A stretch of DNA of 64,000 nt from Mesorhabditis belari (GCA_958450365.1 CAUEEP010000742.1:4631001-4695000), one strand, 5' to 3'; counted from the first letter of the stretch, positions 19,359 to 31,065 are shown. Notes: generated by a model not told the origin, from the sequence alone. A program made the numbers and translations.

Positions 19359-21934
19359 TTAATTGAAAGACAAACCTTCAATAAAATGATCTCCATCACA
19401 TTCATAATCACAGTGCACAAATGCTCTTTCCACACCATCCAATCTTGACAATTTCTTCTCCAATGGATGGCAAATGTTATGGGTTTCCTAATAATATAAG
19501 ATTTAAAGCTCAAATATTCTTTATGATTTTAAAAATTGTACCTTTAGAGGCATATTCTCATCGAGAACTATGTGGATCTCAACAGTCGCCGTGGAGCCCG
19601 TTTGGTAAACCATTGCATGATCGATTTTCCTAAATAAGTTTTGATTTAACTCTTTTGAAAGTTTATTTCTTAATATAGTAACTCTTTTAGTACCTAATTC
19701 TTTGATCGTGTTTGATCGAGACGCGGATGACTCGACTGAGCAAATGCGACTCTCCCCTCACTCCGACCAATTGTGGAATGTTTTCGATCGCATGAGAAAA
19801 CCAATTGAAAGCGATCACGGAGCTAAGATATTGGATTTGATTTTAGATCTTTAAGAGTTCAGATCTTTAAAGTCTTTAGGCTCTTAAAGATCTGAATTCT
19901 TAAAGAACTGAACTCTTAAAGAACTGAACTCTTAAAGAACTGAACTGTTAAAGATCTGAACTGTTAAAGATTTGAACTTAGGTTAGATCTTTAGGCTTTT
20001 TAGAATCTCTAGGATTCGCCAATATTGGAGCTAACTTTTCAATCATAAGATCTTTGTTTATCTTCTCACCAGACCAATATCGCTCCAATTGGATCCGCGT
20101 ATTTCCACCATTTATGAGCGATGAGCACCGCGAAAAACGCTGTCAAACAGGTGACCGCATCGTTTCGCATATCTATTGCTAAAATCTGAAAACAATGAAT
20201 ACCTGAAGATCTGATGAGATAAAAGCTCAATTACTCTATAAATATTAGCACAATTGCTCACCTTTGATGATGGAGTACCCCGCTTGAAACAAATGACAGC
20301 AAGCACGATCTTCAATCCAGCTCCTGCCAACATTAACCCACCGGAAAAGTAGTCCAATTTAGCATTCATCTAAAATATTGATTCAACTTCTTAAAGATAA
20401 AAGATAAAAGATCAAAGATTTACATTATCTCCAACAATTGCCAAAATCGATTGAAAGATGACAACGATGTTGGCGACTCCCATGAGAATTGAACAAACGA
20501 GAACACCGACGAGCTCGAGGCTGAAAAAAAATGATAGGATTTGTCAAATCAATGTCAAATCGATGTCAAATCAAATAAATAGCAATAAACGAAGCCCTAC
20601 TCACCGTTCTCTTCCTCGTGGATAGTGGAAATTGTTCGTTTTTTGAATCAAAATCAAACAGAGGCCAATAATGATGTTGCTTGTTAGATCCATTGCTGAA
20701 TCAACGAGAGTACTGAAGTTTATATTTTTCTAAAAGAAAAATGATTTAAACCTGATGATTGCAAGAGATCCTGATAGAATTGAGGCTGTCAGATTGCCGC
20801 TAAGCAATAGAAGATTCAACACAATGGCGATTCGAGACAAAAGACGATCAGTGCCTCTAAAGATTTTGATTTGACTAGATATTTAGAGACTATATACGCT
20901 TTTAAATATATATTTGGATCTTTCCCTGAATTGTGGTCTTTTAAAAGTCTTCTGGTCTTTTAAAAGTTTCCTGATCTTTTAAAAGTTTCGTGGTATTTTA
21001 TCAAAAAAAATTCCGTTTTTGCAATTTCTTCTTTTTTTAGTTTTTAAGTCGTTTGAAATTGGTTTAACGTATTTTATTAAGCTCCACATGCACCAGTATT
21101 TGATCAGAATTTAAAGAATAATCCTTAAAGATTAAAGGCTTAGGATTGTTAGATTGCTAGACCAAGGATTGTTAGACCCTAAAGGATTGTTAGACCCTAG
21201 GGAAGGGTCTAACAATCCTTGGTCTATTATCGGAAAGCTTCGTTCTTACAGTGAATTGAGCATGACATTGCATATGCAAAATATGTCTTTGGTTCACCCT
21301 TATTCATCGGACACTGGTGACTCCGACTACAATGAGCTGGGTGAAGAGGTCGAAACAGATGCGCTAGAAAACGCGACGAGACTCGAAAGCTCGAAAACAA
21401 GACGATCAACAGCCAATATCAACGCTGAGAGTTTGTCATGTAGAGATGTTGGCCCTGACGGACGCAAAGCCTGTGATGATTTATGCTTTGTTGAGCTGAG
21501 ACGGCCAGCTACCCGTCGAAAAAGCAAAAAATAGCGAAAGACCACGAAATGGGCTTTTTTTGAGATAAGACCACGAAACTTTCAAAAGACCACGAAACTT
21601 TTAAAAGACCACGGAACTTTCAAAAGACCACGCTTCAGGGAAAGAGCCATATATTTATATTTAGACTATATATTTAGAGACTATATATCCTTAGACCAAC
21701 CTCTCCTCATCCCCTTTCCCTTCATCGCTCTCCAATCGTAAATCGTCATTTTCATAGAGACTTTTGAGCTCATCCCGCTGGCTTTCGTACTAGAATTCAA
21801 CGTAGCTTTACTATTTATTTATCAGATATTTATCAGATATTTATTTTTTTGTATTCGACGTGGTTGAGCTCTGATTGTACCTCTTTCATCTCGATCCTCT
21901 TTTGTCTTTCTCGCAATCGAGTGAAGAGCTTCAT
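19359..21934 (-). CDS. Cation diffusion facilitator (SLC30/MTP family, Mn-type signature)
   Basis: Membrane metal-cation/proton antiporter. Ten exons: 21934-21881, 21789-21701, 20856-20752, 20712-20605, 20520-20424, 20369-20262, 20185-20070, 19822-19694, 19629-19542, 19487-19359; 1023 nt, 340 aa, all phases close. Seen: N-terminal cytoplasmic helix MKLFTRLRERQKR; TM1 LNLLLLSGNLTASILSGSLA; TM2 STLVDSAMDLTSNIIIG with D87 and D91; basic loop HYPRGRER; TM5 LAIDMRNDAVT with D192 and D196; C-terminal cytoplasmic domain KIDHAMVYQTGS, VLDENMPLK, LDGVERAFVHCDYE. DxxxD in both TM2 and TM5 is the pattern of Mn-CDFs, whereas Zn transporters usually have HxxxD in TM2. The actual substrate is not shown. 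Intron 2 carries a 730-bp element. Confidence 0.92.
19845..20000. repeat. Short TTAAAGAACTGAACTC-type repeat in CDF intron 7
   Basis: Five or six imperfect copies of a 15-17-base unit with an inverted start (AGATCTTTAAAGTC / CTCTTAAAGATCTGAA). Confidence 0.7.
20917..21645. mobile_element. Non-autonomous DNA element with subterminal repeats, CDF intron 2
   Basis: The ends are inverted: TCTTTCCCTGAA at 20919 and TTCAGGGAAAGA ending 21645. Inside each end lie 3-4 copies of a GGTCTTTTAAAAGTTTC motif in inverted orientation, an arrangement of likely transposase-binding sites. The interior holds a perfect hairpin (21159-21228, GACCAAGGATTGTTAGACCC and inverse) and an open frame to 21534 with basic C-terminus RRPATRRKSKK. 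The frame shows no recognised domain and has no upstream ATG before the hairpin. Family not assigned. Confidence 0.75.
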
Positions 21935-22698
21935 TCTTTACAACAAATTCACTTCAAAATACACAAAATTCAAAGAAATATTAGCCTTCTACCAGTTCTT
22001 GCGAGAAAAAAAATAATGTGATAATTTCAGTGAAATGCCTGGGTTTTATTGTTCTTCTTTCATCATTGGGTATTTATTTCTTCAGCGTTCTCCCTTTTTT
22101 ACTGATAACGACTCATAAAATTGCGTTGACAAAGATTTTTTTAAGAAATCACAAAAATTCATGGACAGAAGTTTGGGAAACGAAAAAAAACGAGAGATTT
22201 TGCGATGAATCAAATTTTATTAATCCTAGACATTAGGTAAAAGATCATTGTTGTCAAAAAAAAGTGATTAAGCTTTTGAAAAAGCTGAGTCCAATCTGTA
22301 ATCGTTTGGACGAATCAGCAAGTTGGGTTTCAATTTGGCTCACCATCTCCGCTCACCAATTTTGCTTCAGATCTTGAAATGTTTTTGATCCTCTAAATCC
22401 TATTTGTTAAAGATATTCTAATAAATAAGCAAACTAAGACACGAAAGGCAACGAAGTTTCTCTCAAAATGAACGCCTTGATTTGCCCTCTTTTATTTGCT
22501 CAGCCGTTTTTCTCTCCAAAAAGATCTTCAATAGATTTCTGCCTATATTTTGACTAATACAAATGAATATTTTGATCGAAATTAAGTTGGAAAACAAGTT
22601 TATGACTTACAACTTTTGAGTATTTAAGACTTGGCCAAATGGATTCTTAAAAAATCCACTGAAAAGTATTGAACATTAAACATTTTTCAAACATTGAA
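21935..22698. other. Intergenic, divergent promoter region
   Basis: Between the CDF start and the 22.7-kb signal-peptide gene. An AT-rich hydrophobic frame at 22018-22236 has no supporting features. Nothing else seen. Confidence 0.5.
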
Positions 22699-23230
22699 AT
22701 GTTCTCAATTAACCTTATCATTTTTGCCGGTCTCATGGCGGTAACTGAGCTTTCGGGAATTGTTCAGATTTAGCTCAATAGTAAGGCATAAGGCCCTTCC
22801 CTGGTAATGGTATAAGTGTCGGTGTAGCTCATTGGTATTGTAGCTCATTGGCAATGTAGCTTATTGGTATTGTAGCTCATTGGTGATGTAGCTCACTGGA
22901 AATGTAATGTAGCTCATTGGCATTGTAGATCATTGGTAATGTAGCTCATTGGTTCACCTGGTAAGCGAGTGGTCGCGCGTTCAAATCCCCGCGAATGTTT
23001 TGGATTTCCAGCTGAAATCCATGAAAGAAGTCTGTCCAAATGAATGGCTAAATCACAAAATAAGCAAAATAATCTAGATTGCTTTCTCGCAAAACCTGAA
23101 TGGGATGACCATAACCTTGGTGAAGTCGGGAATCAACTCGGTGGATTGGCCGGATTGGGTGGTGCTGGTGGAATGGGAAATCAATATGGTGGTGGATTGA
23201 TTAATAATAATACTTTATTCAAACGATAAA
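22699..23230 (+). CDS. Tentative small Gly-rich secreted peptide gene, invaded by repeats
   Basis: ATG at 22699 encodes MFSINLIIFAGLMA, a good signal-peptide start, followed by a possible donor (GCG|gtaact, 22741). A second coding-like block at about 23078-23200 reads AKPEWDDHNLGEVGNQLGG, then GLGGAGGMGNQYGGG, a glycine-rich peptide style common in nematode secreted peptides. The link between the blocks is not proven; the intervening 330 bases hold the tRNA-like array. The 3' end runs directly into the LINE tail (about 23205), so the original terminus may have been displaced. A possible end exon after TTTCAG at 23659 is weak. Confidence 0.4.
22810..22992 (+). repeat. tRNA-like element with box A repeated about eight times
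   Basis: The box-A-like core TAGCTCATTGG recurs about every 16-23 bases from 22816 to 22953 (with TTATTGG, ATCATTGG and TCACTGG variants), linked by TATTG, CAATG or TGATG. The last copy continues into an anticodon-like arm ACCTGGTAAGCGAGTGG and box B GCGTTCAAATCCCCGCG. The single complete tRNA-like core is therefore preceded by a tandem array of D-arms. The acceptor stem is not formed. Confidence 0.7.
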
Positions 23231-23567
23231 GTGAAAGAAATCATAGAGAAATGCACAGTGATACTTAATCATACAATACATACTGAAATCAATAAGCCAA
23301 TTACTTACGGCAAAGAGCCACTAGATCTAAAGCATCGATACGTTTCTTGAATATGAAAAGCGACTGAATTTCTCGTATGTCGTTTGGGAGCAAGTTCCAT
23401 AATCTAGCGGCTCTAACGGGAAATGAATTTGATAAAGAGGCATTGGAAGCAAAGGGAATTTGCAAAAGGAATGAGCCACTTCTGGGCCCTGACCGCGGTT
23501 TAAATTTGAAAAAGTCTATAAACAAAGGGCTAATCTGTTTACAACGGAGGATTTTGAAAGTTTGAAT
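23205..23567 (-). mobile_element. 5'-truncated LINE (non-LTR retrotransposon) 3' end, copy 1
   Basis: Minus-strand frame 23525-23301 ends a reverse-transcriptase ORF: NSFPVRAARLWNLLPNDIRE, then SLFIFKKRIDAL. The S-F-x-V-R-x-x-x-L-W-N-x-L-P signature is the conserved tail of many CR1/L2/Jockey-like RT proteins. About 70 bases of 3' UTR follow, then an (ATT)n tail at 23205-23216. The 5' part is missing, as expected for target-primed insertion. It is nearly identical to 33891-34258. Confidence 0.85.
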
Positions 23568-24149
23568 TGAAGGAACAAAAGTGAGGATTACAATTCATAC
23601 AAGTTATAAGAGAGCTGATAATTTTCTTGGCATGATAATTTAATCTTTACAATTTCAGGGAATCATCCTCTGTGCCAGCGTTCTCGGCTGTCAATGAAAT
23701 AGAGGAATTGAAGAGTGTGTTTTTCATGTATACGTGGATTTTGAGCTGGCTAGCCGATGATTGACCACAAAATAATCAAAAAAATCAACTTGATCTTGTT
23801 GTGTGAAGCCTGAGGCAGCGCCTGAGGCAAGACCATTTTTGACACCATGATGAGCCTTGAAAAAGCAATGAGAAAATTTTTCCAGACTCAAACCGATGAC
23901 CACCTCTTTTTTTTTCGGACAACCTCGATATTATACGAGTATTAAGGAATGGATAAAAGTATTTATGATAGAAATAAAGCTAGAATCTTTGTATAAATTT
24001 TTGACGAATTTGACGATGAATCATAAATGTTTATGCCTTCGATTGGTGTTTTTTAAAATCAGCAATCCGGCTCTCACGCTCAAAAACACGTTTCGCTCAA
24101 AAGCTCAACGATTTTTTTGGTTAATTAAGCTGAACTTTTCAGCTGAAGG

Positions 24150-25030
24150 TTAATTAAGGATTTTCAAGTTCGGCATCACTTTTTGTATTGAAGAAAATTT
24201 GTATTGAACTCTCAGCAAATTTGTGAATTGAAATTTTATTTGTAAACTTTGATGGGATTAATTGAGCGAAAAATTGTGTGCAAATTGGAGAATTTATGTA
24301 AGTTTCTGCCCCACGTACGAGCGCTTTGAAAGAAAGCAAAACATTTGTGAATTGAAAATTGATGTGTAAACTTTGATTCGGTCACAGCTTTACTTTGTGC
24401 TCAGCAACGACGACTTCTGGCACACTTTAAAGAGCAAGTGTGCCAGATGCGGATGCGTTTACCTTGTACAAAGTTCTAGAAAGTTTCTGCAGCTCTTAAG
24501 CCCGCTTGTTGTGTATTTGGATGCACTTTATGCTCATCAAACTCTGTGTACTTTGTGCTCACCAACAAGCGTACGACTTTTGGACTTCTGGACTTCTTCT
24601 GGACTTCCTAGCACGCTAAAGTCTGCCAGATATCGTGCGTTTACTTTGAATCAAGGAAAGCGCATAAGAAAAGAACGCACAACTCTTTTGTTCTGTCAGA
24701 AGTCGTCGTTGGTGAGCGCAAAGTGCAGCGGTGACCGAATCAAAGTTTACACATCAATTTTCAATTCACAAATGTTTTGCTTTCTTTCTAGAACAACTTT
24801 CTAGAACTTTGTACAAGGTAAACGCATCCCATCTGGCACACTTGCTTTTTAAAGTGTGCCAGAAGTCGTCGTTGGTGAGCGCAAAGTGCAGCGGTGACCG
24901 AATCAAAGTTTACACACCAATTTTCAATTCACAAATGTTTTGCTTTCTTTCAAAGCGCCCGTACGTGGGCTGAAACTTTCGCAAATTCTCCAATTTACAC
25001 ACAATTTTTCGCTCAATTAATCCCATTTCG
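24150..25030. mobile_element. Foldback element, about 880 bp, with an extra inner half-copy
   Basis: The left arm (24240-24480: GGGATTAATTGAGCGAAAAA, GAAAGCAAAACATTTGTGAA, GACTTCTGGCACACTTTAAA) is inverted at 24785-25025. A second partial right-arm copy lies at 24690-24810. CAACGACGACTTCTGGCACA and its inverse flank the centre. ORFs here are mirror images of each other and not gene-like. Confidence 0.8.
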
Positions 25031-25454
25031 TTAAAACTTCGAAAACTATAACTAATTTTAGCATTTTGAACTTGAGAAGAACAGAATTTTTTTTCGATTT
25101 TTGCTAGATTTTAATTGCACTAAATCTTTAGGGATTTCCCTCACTTTCTCTTTTGAAAAATTGATATTAAAGAATTAATTTCTTTTTTTTTTTTAAAGAA
25201 AATAGACAATTTACGTAAAAGTTTCCATTTTTAGAAATGCGATTCACACAAACTAAAGCGAATTTTGCTCTCGTTCTTTGATTTTCGTTTCTTTTGTGAT
25301 TGCTTTTGCTGACCTTTTTTGAGTGGGCGAAAGTTTGAGAATAACAATTAGAAAAATTGAAATAACAAAAGATGTGAATTAGTTGAATAGTTGAATAGTT
25401 GAATAGTTGAAAGATAAGGTTAATTTGGATCGAGTAGTGATTGGAAATAGGAAA

Positions 25455-25870
25455 TTCGGGTTGGGACAAATGCGACCTTTTTTTTGCGCACCTGGACATT
25501 TGCGCACCTTTTTTTTTGCTGGAAAAGGCCTTAGGAAAAGTCGTAGAGCTTCAAAAACGTTTTCATGGAAGGGAATCGTATGCGTAGATTCCGAATTTCG
25601 ACAAATCAGACCTCGCTGACACGTCAAATTTGGGCTAAAAGGCAAAAACTACGCAACTTAACGCTTTTCCGCAGCTGTTGCCTTTTAGCCCAAATTTGAC
25701 GTGTCAGCGAGGTCTGATTTGTCGAAATTCGGAATCTACGCATACGATTCCCTTCCATGAAAACGTTTTTGAAGCTCTACGACTTTTCCTAAGGCCTTTT
25801 CCAGCAAAAAAAAAGGTGCGCAAATGTCCAGGTGCGCAAAAAAAGGTCGCATTTGTCCGACCCCCCGGAA
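25455..25870. mobile_element. Palindromic MITE, about 410 bp
   Basis: Left GGGACAAATGCGACCTTTTT ... GTCAAATTTGGGCTAAAAGG (to about 25653), right exact inverse from 25679 to about 25862, with a 25-base unpaired centre (ACTACGCAACTTAACGC...). Ends in TTCGGG/CCGGAA. Arms include the mononucleotide-flanked GCGCACCTGGACATTTGCGC. No coding capacity. Confidence 0.85.
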
Positions 25871-26561
25871 ATTCGACAATTCTATCTATTTTTTTGGCAC
25901 AATTGTAATCAGCTAACGAAATTCGGGTATTTTGAGGGAAAATAAGTTAATTTTTGACTAAGATCTGACTCTGTTTGACTAAGATTAAGATACGATTCTA
26001 GGTTACTGTAGTGATGAGTGTGCGGCAAATACTACGAGCCTGTAATCAGTACTAACAATCATCGGCAGTAATCATCAGCAAATCTAGACTCGATCCCACC
26101 AATTTCCCTATTGCAAATGGAAAATTTTATCTCAAATTTGAGCAAAGTTTATGATTTCTAAATCCTTTTAAAACCTAAATAAGCTTAGATTTCTAAAATA
26201 GGGATATTAAAGAGTAAAAAGCTTAAAGCAATCACAAAATTTTGCGATTTTTCCATGGTATTTCATAGGTTTTTTTGGAAAATTCTGTAAAATTCTTCAA
26301 TATTTCTGCACTAACACTGTACTAAATTGCAGTTTAGTGAAAGGAAAGGAGGAAAATTCAAACTAGATCTCTAAAATCCTTTAAAACAACCTCCTTTCAA
26401 TCTTCTACCTAAACAGTAAAGATTTGCAGAAAACCAAGTTTAATTATTTCCACAGATTTTCACACTCCAGGACTATTACTTGAAAAAAAAAAACGATTTT
26501 GATTTTGATCCCTATAGATAGTTTGCCTCATAGACTCGTTTTACATTATTTTTTTATTATG

Positions 26562-26783
26562 TCACTGACTTGCGCGGTGTTCTTTGTGCGCGTACACAAC
26601 CGTCTCCATCTGGCAAACCCCGTCGGCATAAGGTACTTTCCTTTTCGAGTCGGTAAAGAAGCGGTGACGGAACTTTTCCGCCTTCTCGACCCCGAATTTG
26701 TTTCTCAACTTAATAAATAATATGTTTCTTGAACATTTAATGATATAGTTGATGTTTTTGAATGATTTATTTAACAAGATCAT
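26562..26783 (-). pseudogene. Exon-like repeat copy A (KRKxPYA..VCQM segment)
   Basis: Minus-strand frame containing FFTDSKRKVPYADGVCQMET, then VVYAHKEHR. The same segment occurs at 27155-27245, where the frame is broken by TAG after VCQM, and at the protein level at 41921-42041 (FTDYKREAPYIRAVGQMKSD). Conservation is stronger in protein than in DNA for the third copy, which implies coding origin. Family not recognised. Confidence 0.45.
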
Positions 26784-27154
26784 CCCGTTTTTAATGAGAT
26801 ACCGATTTTTGAACAGGGAATGATTTCTCTCTGTTCTTGGACACTTTACAGACCTTGAAAAGAGACAATTCAGTGACCAAAGAGCCTCTTATTATTAGTA
26901 TATTTATACAGAATGTTTGTTTGAAAAAATGAACTGAATTAAAAGATTGGATTCATTGGTCTGATTGATCGAATCAAGTAAAGGGAGATGTTTGTCTGGA
27001 AAGCTCATCAAAAAGTCAGAAATTAAGGCCAATTCTAAAACCAAATTATAGACAGAAGTATAGTAGTTAACGACTTAACAGAATTTACAACTCTCAACAT
27101 CTTTTTGTATCATCTACAAAGCAAAAGAGAAGAGAAATCGCTGAAGAAAGAAGC

Positions 27155-27250
27155 CAGAATGACCGGTGTTCTTTGTGCGCGCGCACAACCGTCTACATCT
27201 GGCAAACCCCGTTGGCATAAGGTGCTTTCCTTTTCGAACTGACTGAACGA
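27155..27250 (-). pseudogene. Exon-like repeat copy B, broken
   Basis: About 75 bases nearly identical to copy A (SKRKAPYANGVCQM then TAG). It contains a perfect TGTGCGCGCGCACA palindrome at 27173-27186, which copy A has in degenerate form. Followed by a short TGACTGAACGAAC repeat on the plus strand. Confidence 0.45.
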
Positions 27251-27401
27251 CTGAACTGACTGAACGAAGTGACTGAACTTTCCCGCCTTCTGGACGCCAG
27301 TACGCAATAGAACGTGTTGCTTTCAAGAAATAGTGGGAAATAGGAAACAGAGACAGTTGAAATAAACTGAATATCTTGCAAATTGTAGAAGATATTCAAG
27401 T

Positions 27402-27623
27402 TACCGTATTCTCTCAAATAGTAGTGCACCGTGAGCGTCGCCTAAATTCCTTGAAATCTAGAGAACTGCTTATCAGAACCTATCGATGTGGGGTCGAAAA
27501 ATGTAGCTGACGATGAGATCTTGTGGGAGATTTGAGTGTTGGACTTCTGGGAAAACTTGGAAACCGTAAAATAGTCATCAAATCGGCTTGCCGGGGTGCA
27601 CTACTATAAGAGAAAATACGGTA
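27402..27623. mobile_element. TACCGTATT-type MITE, about 220 bp
   Basis: Ends TTACCGTATTCTCTCAAATA GTAGTGCA and inverse TGCACTACTATAAGAGAAAA TACGGTAA, with TA borders. Same TIR family as 7243-7359. No ORF. Confidence 0.8.
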
Positions 27624-27999
27624 AATCAAATACCGTACACTCTTTTACGTAAAGTTATTCAGTTCAGTTACTGGTAATTTCCAACTACTATATCACCATT
27701 TCTAACACCAATTCTATTTTTGAAATCGTTTTTAAACTTTTACTTGCAAAAATTCGTAAAATCTACCATGTGACGACTGAAAAAACTCTTTGAAAACGTT
27801 TAAATTGCGAGAATTTTGAAAAATATTCAGTTTATTTTCACCGTAACCTGTTTCCTATTTCACACTATTTCTTGAGAGGAACATACTCTAATGCCCAAAC
27901 TCCTTGGACCAGCTTCTGCCCCAAACTCTAGTGAGAATCAGTCTCAATTCAGACCTCTCCATTAAAGCCAAACCGGTTCGCCAAAAGCATTGCGATCAA

Positions 28000-29234
28000 G
28001 ACCAAAGAGAACGCATAACTTGGTGAAAAGTTGACCCAACTAAACTAAACTTGTCTTAAACTGGTGCGCCAAAAGCTTTGCGATTATGTCGATCAAAGCG
28101 ACTAAAGGAGAACGCAGAACTTGGTGAAAATCCTGGCCCACTTTTCAACCGATCCCCACTCATCTAGCTGAATTAATCTAGCTCAACCGATCTCCACTCA
28201 TCTAGCTGAACTTTCATTAATCTAGTACACCCATTACTCCTTCGTCATTTCATGTTGCTGTGTTGTTGTTTTCACTTTTTCAATCATTTCTTTTCACTCT
28301 TTTCTCTACAAACAACCCCGATTTTCCCATACATTTAACGATCAAAAAACGAACTTTCTAAACATTTGCAATTTGACCACGAGACCATAATCTGATATTT
28401 GTTTCAAATCTCAGAAAAAAAAAATCAAAAATTTTCCCAAGGTCAACTAGCAAAAGCGAATAACAAGTTAAAAATGAAAAAGAAACGAGTTCAAAGTCGA
28501 TTTTAATTTCCGAGAGAAAGCAGCTGATCTTCCATCACTATAATGCGACTTTACAGAAGATTTAAAATCGAAACTTTCGCTACAGATTTCTTTTTGATTT
28601 ATTCATTCTATAGCAAAGATGAAACATGAGATTTTCTCGGAGTTTTGAAAAACAACAAGCTTCAAGGGTTTCAGTTGCATGTTTTTGAGATGGACCCTGA
28701 AAATTCAGAGAATTTTCAAAGATTCAGCTTTTTGAAGTTTAAGCCGATTTGCATAATAACAACAAGAATCTCAAAGTTCAGACATACAATTTTCAGATGG
28801 AAATTTGTGAACCAAATGGCCGACGTTTCGACTTTAAAAATTGCATTTGAAAATCTGGAACTTGTATTTTTATGCATCTTTTCATTCGTCGGATCTCAGT
28901 CGGATCGAAATAAATTTTCACATTTCTGCATGTACCACGGATGATCTGAATGGGTTTAATCTGGCAATCTGGCAATGAAACACGTCCAAAACAAGCTCAA
29001 GTTCTTTGAATTGATGTGCTTTTACTACAAGTATCTAATTGTACTACAAGTGCCTAATTGTACTACAAGTACCAAATTGCAAGTAAGAGGTTTTGGAGAA
29101 ACGGCTCTATTTATTGCACAGATCAATCACTTGGTCTGTGCAATAAATAAAGTCGTTTCTCTCTAAAATTTGGCTTCTAAAACGTGCCAGTTTTTGAAAG
29201 ATACTGTAATCTTGCTTTTAGTTTTATCAAATCT
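28000..29234. other. Region without recognised genes
   Basis: AT-rich, with a diverged direct repeat (CAAAAGCATTGCGATCAAGA / CAAAAGCTTTGCGATTATGT, about 27980-28130) and a hairpin TTATTGCACAGATCAATCAC ... GTCTGTGCAATAAATAAA (29110-29155). A 99-codon plus-strand frame at 28645 has no domain or ATG-context support. Confidence 0.5.
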
Positions 29235-29676
29235 ATCATGAAGATTGCGCCGCTGTATAAAAACAGAATTGCGCTGAATGGAATTGCCATTTACCAGAGC
29301 CTTTGCTTTATCAAAATCTCAAAATCTGGTATCAAAATGTAGCCCTTCAATTGGGCTACACGATGGTACAAAAAAACTTTTAGAAAACTGTTGCTTAGTA
29401 CAAGAAAAATGGCAGCAAAGTGGGAGCACCAGCACTACACACCCATACAAAAGACGGGACGTCGTTGCTAGTATTGCCATGTACAGTCGGTACTCGCACT
29501 TTGCGCTCATTTTCCTTGTACTAAGCAACAGTTTTCTAAAAGTTTCTATATCATCGTGTAGCCCAATTGAAGGGCTACACTTTTGATACCAGACTCGCAC
29601 AAAGCGAAGGCCCTGGTAAATGGCAATTCCATTCGACGCAAATTTCGTTTTTACGTAGCGGCACAATCTTCATGAT
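29235..29676. mobile_element. Foldback element, about 440 bp
   Basis: Begins ATCATGAAGATTGCGCCGCT and ends AGCGGCACAATCTTCATGAT. Arms of about 190 bp pair through TGGAATTGCCATTTACCAG, GTAGCCCTTCAATTGGGCTA and CTTAGTACAAGAAAAATG. Overlapping mirror-image ORFs are a consequence of the palindrome. Confidence 0.85.
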
Positions 29677-29764
29677 CCCCTTTTTTGCATTGTCTGAAAG
29701 ACGAAAAGAGTAGATAATTGAATTCTTTGCTAGAATCAGACAAAAATAAATTGTTGAATCAAAC

Positions 29765-30243
29765 TGGAGCCATCTATGTCTAGAACTGGAGCCACCTAGA
29801 AATGGATCCACCTAGAAATGGAGCCACCTAGAAATGGAGCCACCTAGAAATGGAGCCACCTAGAAATGGAGCCACCTAGATGGATCCATCTAGAACTGGA
29901 CCATCTAGAACGGAGCCACCAGAACTGAGCCACCTGAACGGAGCCATCTAGAACTGGAGCCATCTAGAACTGGATCCATCTAGAACTGGATCCATCTAGA
30001 ACTGGATCCATCTAGAACTGGATCCATCTAGAACTGGATCCATCTAGAACTGGAGCCACCTAGAACTTGAGCCACCTAGAACTGGAGCCATCTAGAACTG
30101 GATCCATCTAGAACTGGATCCATCTAGAACTGAATCCATCTAGAACTGGAGCCACCTAGAACTGAATCCATCTAGAACTTGAGCCACCTAGAACTGGATC
30201 CATCTAGAACTTGAGCCACCTAGAACTGGAGCCATCTAGAAAA
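29765..30243. repeat. 16-bp minisatellite with higher-order variation
   Basis: About 29 units of GAGCCACCTAGAACTG / GATCCATCTAGAACTG. The two unit types occur in runs and alternations. A block of AAATGGAGCCACCTAG units opens the array. Confidence 0.95.
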
Positions 30244-30959
30244 GTACGGTAAGAGAAAAGACAATAGAAGAGTGCAGTCTAAAGAATGGTTCAAGGGGAA
30301 ATGTAAAGAATGGTTTTGGAATAAATCAAGTCAGCTCGTGAACACCTATACCTTCACCTGTACGTAAGTTCTGTAAGCTAAATCTTATTTTCCCATCACC
30401 TAAACCCAAACCCGTAAGCTATTTTGAAATAGAAATGCTTTTTTACGCAACCATCGATCACACGTGAGTGGAGATCTCCTCTCTGTTCAAAAAAGTTTTA
30501 AGTTTATGAAAGTCTTGTTTTCCATCAAATCAACACACCCTCTATGCTTTACTTTTCAAATCGCGGTGAAAAAAAATTGTGTATCGTTGAAGAAATTTCA
30601 AAATTCCTCGTAAATTGAGCTTCTTTTTGTCTATTATTCTTGTTTTTTTAGTCAATTGAGTAGAAAAATAACTAAAAACTTGACTTTTCAAATCCTCTTT
30701 CAAATCCTTTTTTCAAATCCTCTTTTCCAATCCTCTTTTTAAATCCTCTTTTCCAATCAACTACAAGAAATAATTGTTCTCAGTCTTCTTGTCTGATTTT
30801 TTCTTTGTTCATTTGAAAGATCGCTTTTGTTTTGTGAGTTTAAAAAATGGAAAAACAAGTGGAATTCACATGAAAATGAATGAAAATTGAGAAAAGAAAA
30901 GAAAAGAAAATAAAAGAAAAGAAAAGAACAGTGAGTACTTCCTGGATTTAAAAAACTTT

Positions 30960-31065
30960 CTCGAGATAAAGAAATATCAATTTTTAAGGGGGGTTTTTTT
31001 TTTTTGAGGAAAAAGGAAGGGTTTTTTTTTTTGGGGGGGGAATTTTTTTTTTTTTTTACTCTAGT
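30960..31065. other. Anomalous homopolymer tract
   Basis: Consecutive runs of G, T, A and G (for example GGGGGGTTTTTTTTTTTTG, then TTTTTTTTTTTTGGGGGGGG, then AATTTTTTTTTTTTTTT) unlike any other part of the window. It may be real low-complexity DNA or consensus error; it gives no reliable coding information. Confidence 0.6.

Noticed and set aside
24373..24973. Plus-strand frames of 143 and 80 codons
   Set aside because: They lie in arms of a foldback and repeat each other; no domain.
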